A DNA stretch of 64,000 nt from Dipteronia dyeriana (Eukaryota; Streptophyta; Magnoliopsida; Sapindales; Sapindaceae), in NCBI GenBank assembly GCA_032871835.1, contig CM065295.1:39988360-40052359 (forward strand). Direction: 5' to 3'. This document shows positions 57,311 through 64,000 of the stretch, piece after piece. The position numbers and the translations under genes were made by a program. How positions within the stretch are numbered: position 1 is the first letter of the stretch; each line of letters starts with the position of its first letter. The notes below the pieces were generated by a model that was not told the origin of the DNA, did not search any database, and was given only the letters and a program-made list of their open reading frames with translations.

Positions 57311-58347
57311 AAGATGATGTTGTATTGCACAAGATTTCGAGCAACGAATGATGCAATATGGCATCAAAGGCTAGGACATCCACATATGTAGATAGTTATT
57401 TACTTGAGGAACAATAAATTTATTTCTGTCTGTGAACAAATTGAGAAAGATTTTCTCTGTTAAAGTTTCCAATTAGGCAAATCTTGCAGGCTTCCTTTTT
57501 TGAATGTTGATGATTATTGTTTAGAACCAATTTCTAAGATTCATTATGACTTATGGGGTCCAGCCCCAGTTGGATTTGTTCAAAAGTTTAAGTTTTATGC
57601 TATTTTTGTTGATGAATGCACCCGTTGTACATGGTTTTTTCCTTTGAGAAAAATATCTGAATTTTTTTATTACATTTCATAAATTCTTGAAAAATCAGTT
57701 TCATAGAAATATAATAATTTTTCAATCAGATGTAGGAGGAGAATTTGAAGGCAGAGACTTTCATGAGTATCTAGCTGAACATGACATTAAACTTCAAAAG
57801 TCATGCTCCAGCACTCCCCAACTGAATAGAGTAGCGGAGAGAAATCACAAAAACATCACTGAATTGGGGTTGACAATGTTGTTACATGCTGGAGTGCCTA
57901 AACGGTTTTGGGTTGAGGCTTTCTCAACTGTAACTTGGTTAATTAATAGGCTGCCTACAACTGTTTTGGCCATGAAAAGTCCAATGGAAAATTGCAAGGC
58001 AAGAAACCTGATTACTCCTCATTAAGAGTTTTTGGTTCAAGTTTTTTTCATATTTGAGAATAATAACAAAAAACAAGTTTGATCCTAAAACTTAACCGTG
58101 TGTATGTTTTGGGTATAGTGAATTTTATAAAGGATATAGGTGTTTTCATCCTTCTACTGGAAAAATGTACATTTCAAGGGATGTTTTTGATGAAAAGACA
58201 CTCTCATTCAAACAACCAGGTAGACTGTACAGTAGTTGTGATGAAAACACACACTTGATCAACTTCAATGAGTCGATTGTAGGTTCTCAAGATGCCTTAT
58301 TAATAATATTCAAACTTTTCCACAAGCTATTTTTGAAGATTCAAAAG
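57311..58347 (+). pseudogene. Element K integrase and linker
   Basis: AIWHQRLGHPHM and FQLGKSCRLPF are the zinc domain. The core shows ISKIHYDLWGPAPVGFVQKF (Asp 1), FVDECTRCTWFFPL, a frameshift near 57682, then IIIFQSDVGGEFEGRDFHEY (Asp 2) and NRVAERNHKNITELGLTMLL (Glu). VPKRFWVEAFSTVTWLINRL follows. After another shift at about 58025 the linker shows GKMYISRDVFDEKTLSF. Cut at 58347 by MITE M. Confidence 0.85.
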
Positions 58348-59081
58348 TAAGGGTGGGCTCTAAGTTCGGAATCGAACCAAAAAAAGGGGGTTCGATTCGG
58401 TTCGTAGCATCAATTTGGTTTAAACTGGTTCAAAAATTCAAAAACGAATTTTTTTTTCGGTTCAAATCGGTTTGATTTTGTGAAAACCGGATTGAACCTA
58501 TTAAACCACATATATAACTTTAAAAAAAGCCCTAAACTTTTCTAATGTTATTTTAGTTGACTACTTGACTAATTGTAATTTTGATTTGGAGTTATTTTGT
58601 TATAATTTTGATTTAGAGTTGGATTATTTATTTTTGGAGAGGTATTATTATGTAATGTACTGTTATTGACTGACTTTTGAACTTTTATTTTGGAGTTTGG
58701 AATTTAATAATATGTTTTTTATATTTTGGAATGGATTTATTATTAACTTATTATTATGTAATATGTTTATAACGGATTTTTTTATATATATATATATTTT
58801 TAAGTTGGGTTTGATTTGGGTTTTTTTTGCTTTGGGCTATTCAAATGGCCAAAATTAGTAACCAACAACCCATTCGTTTTAAATATAGATTCAAAAGACT
58901 CATTAAACTAGCTGGTACATTAGTCCCAAAACCAAATTGAACCGAATCGAATCGATTAAAATCAGTTCTGTTCACATTTCTTATTTGGTTTAAACCGGAT
59001 CAATTTTGGATGAATCGAAATATTTTACGTTCAATTCGATTTTGTCCAAAATTGAACCGAATTGAACTATGCCCACCCCTA
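58348..59081. mobile_element. M: hAT-type MITE (734 bp)
   Basis: A perfect 8-bp target duplication TTCAAAAG lies at 58340-58347 and 59082-59089. Termini are TAAGGGTGGGC and GCCCACCCCTA. Subterminal regions contain mirrored GGTTCGATTCGG and CCGAATCGAATC-like phrases, with an AT-rich middle and no ORF. Confidence 0.9.
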
Positions 59082-59089
59082 TTCAAAAG

Positions 59090-59899
59090 ATCAAAAAGAG
59101 AACAAAGTGATTTTGTAACATCTGCAGTGACTCAAGTCAATTAGCTTGTAGCTCCTCGACCTGATCCACAAGAAGAAATTGCAGTTGATAAAGTGATTAT
59201 CACTTCAACCCGAGCAGAAACTACAAATGGATCCGATAGACTGGTGGATTCAAACATACAGAATTTTGTTGAAATAACCCATGAAGAAACATCAGATTGA
59301 CAGGTAGAGTCAAGCACCCAAGCCTTGCCTGAAGAATCTTTTGATCAAGCAACCACTGTAAGTATCCAAACCCCTATACATTCTATGACTACTAGATCAA
59401 AGGTAGGTATTTCGAAACCCAACAGCAATTATAATTGTTTAGAATATGCTTTACTTAGTTCTAATATATCTGTTGAACCCAAAGGCATTAAAGATGCTTT
59501 AAAACATCCAAGTAGGACTCGAGCAATGTAAGAAGAAATTTCTGTTTTGCATCATAATAAAACTTGGTCATTAGTTCCTCCAACCAATGGTATGAACATC
59601 ATTGGCTACAGGTGAATATACAATACCAAACTTAAAGCAAATGGCACTCTTAAACGACTTAAAGCCAGATTAGTTGCCAAAGGCTTTAAACAAATACCTG
59701 GAATTGATTTTTTGGAAACATTCTCGCCGGTTGTAAAGCCGGCAACCATTAGAATTGTATCTATTGCATTGTCTCATAAATGAGACATTAGGCAACTAGA
59801 TATAAAAAATACTTTCTTGCTTGGATACCTAGATAAACCGGTCTTTGTGGAACAACCATCCTGATTCATTAACCATACCACGCCAGCACATGTGTGCCA
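59090..59899 (+). pseudogene. Element K linker and reverse transcriptase, part 1
   Basis: Resumes with DQKENK and an acidic linker, then TPIHSMTTRSKVGISKP (the copia RT lead), VEPKGIKDALKHPSRTRAM with a stop, [60 protein letters not shown] and IRQLDIKNTFLLGYLDKPVF. The first catalytic Asp of the usual DVxxAFL region is present as LDIKN. Cut at VCQL by L2. Confidence 0.85.
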
Positions 59900-59908
59900 A
59901 TTACATAA

Positions 59909-61591
59909 GGGTAAATCGTATTTTAGTCTCCGCAGTTTGCTTGAATCTGCGTTTAGTCCACGGTTTTTTGGTATTGTAATTTTTAGTCCATCATTTCTCT
60001 GACAATGCGGATTTGAGTCTCTACTGTCCAATTCTGTTAGGGTTCCGTCAGGTCAACGAAGGTCAACGAGGGTAAAAGGGTAAAACAACATATAATGTTC
60101 TAGAATCTTATTTAACTAAAGGGTGAAAATGACTTTTTACTAATTAAAATTATAAAACATTATTAGTATAATATTTAATAAATATTTTTTTTAAAAATAA
60201 TGGATGGAGAAGATTTTATCCCATCCATTTATCTATAATCTGAACCATTGAAAAATAATTTTAAAAACAAAATAATTTTTTCAACAACAATTAATTTTTT
60301 AAAAAAAATCTCCAAAAAATAAAAATAGAAACAATGCATCTCTCATTCTCTCTCACAATATACAAATTAAAAATAAATATAAATTAATTAATCCAAACCC
60401 ATTCCAATCATCATCACCAAACACATTTCATCACCATTCACCATACCTCTCACCACCGGTCAACACACAAACCACAACCATCTCTCTCACACAGTGACAG
60501 ACCACCATCATCTCTCTCTCACAAATTTCATCACCATTCACCAAACCTCTCACCACCGGTCAACACACAGACCACAACCATCTTTCTCACACACACCACC
60601 ACTATCTCTCTCATATACACACCACTATCAAACCACAACCATATCTGGGTTCGATTTAAAATCCTCCCATCTATCTCTAACTCTCTCTATCTCTCATCTC
60701 ATCACCTCTTCACCTTCATCTTTATCGTCAAACCATAACCGAGCTCTTTCTCTCTTTTCTTTTTTCTTCTTCTTCTTCTTCTTCGTCTTGGTCAATTGGT
60801 TTGGGTGTGAGTGTTTTATGGGTTCGATTGGATTTGGGTGTTAAGGTGGTTGCCAGCGGTAGTGTTAGAGATTGAGATGGTGGTCGTGATGTGTTTGGGA
60901 CTGGGTTTGTGGAAAGTGATGATGGTGATGAAGATTTTTGTGTTTGGGGCTCAATTTGTGTTTGTAATTGTTAAAATCCGATTTGATTTGTGTTTAGGGG
61001 GCTTGAAATTGTTTGATTTGTGTTCAAATAGATGTTTGTGTTTTTTTAATTTGATTTTTGTGTTAGGTTTTGTGAATGAGTTTTTTAGATTTGGATTTAG
61101 TGGTGGTGGTGATGGGAGTTGTGGTGGTGGATTGGTGGGATTTTGTGGACTGGTGGTGGTGGAGGAATTTGACTCAATGTTATTTTTTTCTAGCTTGGAT
61201 AGAGTTGTGGTTGTTGTTGTTGTGGTGGTGGTGACGAGAATCAGGTGGTTCACGGTGTTAGATATGGTGGTGGTTTGGTGGAGAAGATGATGATCTTCAG
61301 ATGGTTATGATAAGAATATTTTTGTTTTTAATTTTTTGTTATTTTTAATTTATGTTTTAAAATGTAAATAATAAAAAAAAGAGATTGAAAAAGATAAAAA
61401 TAAGGGTAAAATGGACTTTTCAAAGTGGTCAGCAACCATAAGAGGCAATAAGGTCATTTCTGACGCTTGACATGTCTGAAAGTGTACTTTTCAGGATTTC
61501 TGTTACAGATTAACTAAAAGTTACAATTCAAAAAAACTGTGGACTAAACGCAGATTAAGACAAACTACAAGGACTAAAATACGATTTACCT
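59909..61591. mobile_element. L2: Mutator-like non-autonomous element (1683 bp)
   Basis: A 9-bp target duplication lies at ATTACATAA (59900-59908) and ATTACGTAA (61592-61600), one mismatch. Termini are GGGTAAATCGTATTTTAG and the complement-matching CTAAAATACGATTTACCT, with inverted similarity running over 100 bases inward, as in Mutator-like elements. The middle has (CACCA)n-like and CTCTCT-rich sequence on one side and GGTGGTGG and TTCTTCTTC runs on the other. Frames there are low complexity, so no transposase or captured gene is recognised. Confidence 0.85.
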
Positions 61592-61600
61592 ATTACGTAA

Positions 61601-62180
61601 AGCTTTAAATGGTCTATAGCAAGCTCCAAGAGCTTGGTTTGATAGGTTTAGAATGTTCTTAATAAAATATGGTTTTATATGTAGCACTACCAATTCATCT
61701 ATGTTTGTTTTTCAAGGAAACCAAGAAACTCTTCTTCTACTTATGTATGTGGATGACCCCATTCTTACAGGAAGTAATCCTAAATTTATAGGTCAATTTA
61801 TTTGCTCACTTGGAAAAGAATTTGCTACGAAGGATTTAGGATATATTCATTATTTTCTAGGCATTGAGGTAACATAATTTTCTCATGGCTTAAAATTAAA
61901 TCAACGCAAGAATGCGGCTAATTTAATCTATCGAGCCAAAATGTACACAAGTAAACCACTTTTTACACATATGGTTCCACACACTAACCATGACACCAAT
62001 AATACCTTGTTTCATGATCCAACTTTCTATAAGAGTATTGTTGGTAGCCTACGGTACTTAACATTTACTCACCCAGACATTTCATTTAGTGTTAATTTTG
62101 TCACCAACATATGCATCAACCAACTAATTTTCATTTTTAGCATGTTAAGCGTGTACTCAGGTATATACAAGGAACCTTGA
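61601..62180 (+). pseudogene. Element K reverse transcriptase, part 2
   Basis: Continues as RKALNGL, a stop, QAPRAWFDRFRMFLIKYGF, LLLLMYVDDPILTGSNPKFI with the YVDD site intact at 61746-61757, then YIHYFLGIEV, and after a stop SIVGSLRYLTFTHPDISFSV. Confidence 0.87.
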
Positions 62181-62479
62181 GTTATAGGATTCGATTGTTT
62201 TCGTATCCTATTACCAATTTATATGCTTTTGCAGATTCATACTCGGAGGGCTACACTCTCACAAGGAGATCAACTATGCACATTCATAAGACCAAAACAC
62301 ATCTCTTAGTCTGCCAATAAACAACCAACCGTTGTTAGGTCTAGTAAGGAAGCGAAATATTGAGCCTTAGCATCAACAGTTGTAGAACTTACATGGATCA
62401 CATACCTTCTTACAGATATTGACTTTCCTCTTGGCCAATGACCCACAATCTTCATTGACAATATTTTCGCTCTACACTT
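62181..62479 (+). pseudogene. Element K RNase H, truncated by H
   Basis: Pieces in several frames: QPTVVRSSKEAKYALAS-like (usually QxTVxRSSAEAEYRAxA) and PTIFIDNIFALH, the CDNxSAL motif with Cys changed to Ile. The reading stops at 62479 where H starts, removing the C-terminus. Confidence 0.75.
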
Positions 62480-64000
62480 TGAAAATTCCCTAGTCTTTGT
62501 ATAGCAAATATACCTAGGGGTGAATAGGTATATGCTCAAATTTTAAACTTTATTATAAAAACACAAGCAATTTTTAATCTATACTTAGAACAATTATCAT
62601 ATGATCACTTTAACAATATGATATGAATGTCAATATAACAAATGTTAACGCAACACAAATCAACTAAGTAAAGGAATTAAAATGCTAAAAGTCAACACAA
62701 GATATTTACGTGATAAAACCTTCGAAGAGGAAACATCCACGGGTTGATACCATAACCACCTACAAACTATACTCCACTATGTCGAATAATAGTTACACAC
62801 TCAAGCAATCAACACATGAAATGCTCTCCAAGTCATCACTCTCACTCTACCCTCGGGCCTAGTGAATTACTTGCCTACTTCCTATTCAAGATGTGACAAA
62901 CACACTTCTAGAAAGTAACTTCCTATCCAAGGCACTCTTGCCTCTAGGAAAGATTTCTTTCTTACCTATCTGGATTCTCCTAATCCGAGGCAAAACTCAT
63001 TGCTTAGTTATCCGAGTCCTCTTGACTCTCGCTAAGACTCTTTGCTAAAGTTAAAGCTTCACTCACTCTAACAAGAGACTTCCATCTATTACAAGGCAAT
63101 GATCTAGGTGATGTGCACACATGCAATCATGATGAAATCGCAAGCAAATAAAGAATGTTGATCAAACAAAACTCTATGAACATGCAACAAGATAACTAGA
63201 TAAGGCTTTCAAAGATCAATCACACATATATCTAGAAAGCTAAACATGTTATCAACTAAGAACTTTTTAAGAGAAATAGAAACACCAAATGAATATGACC
63301 TAGTTCTAAGAACATGAAATCAAATCTAGAAACTAGCAATCAATCATAAGAATACAAAAAGTATTTCTAGAAACAATTTCAAGTTAATCAAATTTAGCCT
63401 AAAAATTCTCAAATGACCACAACACAAGCTAAACTTGAAAATCAATTAAAAAAACCAAAAAAATAAATAAAAATCATCCTATTCATTCTTCTTAATCAAA
63501 TAAGAACAATCATTAAGAAAAACAAAGAAGAAAACTAAGAAGAAGATGATACACCACCAAAAGATGTAATCAAGAGTAGAAATGTGTTCACTACGAAAAA
63601 TCTAGACATCCTTTGGTTCTGGAAATATTTGGATTTGTAGATCTTCTCAAGACACTCAATTTCGGTTTTTGAATCAAGTAAATCGGAGTAGAATTGAAGA
63701 AGATATCATAAAAACAAAAATAAAAAGTTGAGAGAAAAATTTTCTGCACAAGTGTTCTTCAACTTCCACTTATGTACTTATGAGAGAAAGAGAGGGAAAA
63801 CATATATAAAGAAAGGGTGGCTTCCATCCTTCCCCGAGATGGCGTATGGGCATCTCGGGGGTAGAAGGATGGCCTTCCACACCATCACGCGCCATCTCGA
63901 GGAGGTGTGGCTTGATGGCCTTCAACTTTCAGCCATCACATCTTCCTTCACGTTCCCATAGCATTTTTCGGCCGTTCTCCGGCCTACGAACTCTGAATTC
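62480..64000 (-). repeat. Element H: minus-strand LTR of the A/F/G family, continuing past the window
   Basis: Starts TGAAAATTCCC, the complement of the F LTR end GGGAATTTCA, then CCTAGGGGTGAATAGGTAT, the complement of the C-tract region. The minisatellite region is near 62880-63060, and the hairpin block lies at 63834-63900 with a minus-strand TATA-like CTTTATATATG at about 63808-63818. It may be a solo LTR or the 3' LTR of an element to the right. The left flank CACTT is half of a possible duplication. Confidence 0.85.

Larger units (their letters stand above)
55640..62479 (+). mobile_element. Element K: Ty1/copia retrotransposon, cut on the right by H
   Basis: Left LTR, primer site, gag, protease, integrase, RT and part of RNase H are in copia order on the + strand. 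It is interrupted by M and L2. RNase H stops at DNIFALHF where the H LTR begins, so the 3' end and 3' LTR lie beyond the window. K differs from B and F in its gag and linker, so it is a third copia family here. Many stops and frameshifts. Confidence 0.82.

Noticed and set aside
60494..61290. Two long plus-strand frames and a Thr/Pro-rich minus-strand frame in L2
   Set aside because: Made of simple repeats (His/Ser/Thr/Phe runs, Val/Gly runs) inside a non-autonomous DNA transposon. Not credible genes.
1..64000. Host genes, tRNA or rRNA genes, bacterial or organellar defence systems
   Set aside because: Every readable frame with family motifs belongs to a retrotransposon, and the rest is LTR, MITE or spacer. 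No tRNA cloverleaf or rRNA core sequence was noticed, though a tRNA scan was not possible.

Overview
This window looks like nuclear DNA of a flowering plant, most likely a eudicot. It is AT-rich, and plant Ty1/copia and Ty3/gypsy retrotransposons, MITEs and Mutator-like elements account for nearly all of it. I see no host gene, tRNA or rRNA. Every coding stretch is a decayed transposon gene. The species cannot be named from the sequence. All pairwise comparisons were made by eye.

Layout. Positions 1-6355 are the 3' part of a copia element (A, + strand). It carries an extra ORF downstream of pol and a long 3' LTR. A sits inside the 5' LTR of an older copia element, B (6356-50556, + strand). 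B's own gag, protease, integrase, RT and RNase H pieces total only about 4.7 kb. They are spread over 44 kb because four more elements landed inside B: C, a 12.1-kb Tat-like gypsy element on the minus strand (7869-19974, TSD GACAC); E+, a solo LTR (20536-22158, TSD ATAAA); D, a 12.9-kb gypsy-like element without recognisable genes (22640-35540, TSD ACAAC); and F, a copia element of the same broad family as A (36531-49370, TSD AAGAT/ATGAT). Two second-level insertions follow. E-, an inverted copy of E, lies in D's 3' LTR (32814-34427). G, a solo LTR, lies in F's 5' LTR (38031-40826, TSD TCTTT). Removing all of them restores a continuous B reading order.

Right of B come a G/C-rich probable MITE, a gypsy remnant, and an old inverted-repeat element (N, about 52545-55240) containing a Mutator-like element (L1). 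Next is a fifth copia element, K (about 55640-62479). K is interrupted by a hAT-type MITE (M, 58348-59081, TSD TTCAAAAG) and a second Mutator-like copy (L2, 59909-61591, 9-bp TSD). It is finally cut by H, a minus-strand LTR of the A/F/G family that runs off the right edge.

The most notable contents are extra genes and repeats carried by the retrotransposons. C has an antisense gene with its own TATA box and two introns whose splicing keeps the frame. A has a sense-strand extra ORF resembling the plant transposon protein domain. D has a satellite-like array of about 452-bp units and a 2-kb segment that replaces the promoter part of its 5' LTR. The A/F/G/H LTRs share conserved CCGAGATGG/CCATCTCGG hairpins and a minisatellite of about 42 bp.
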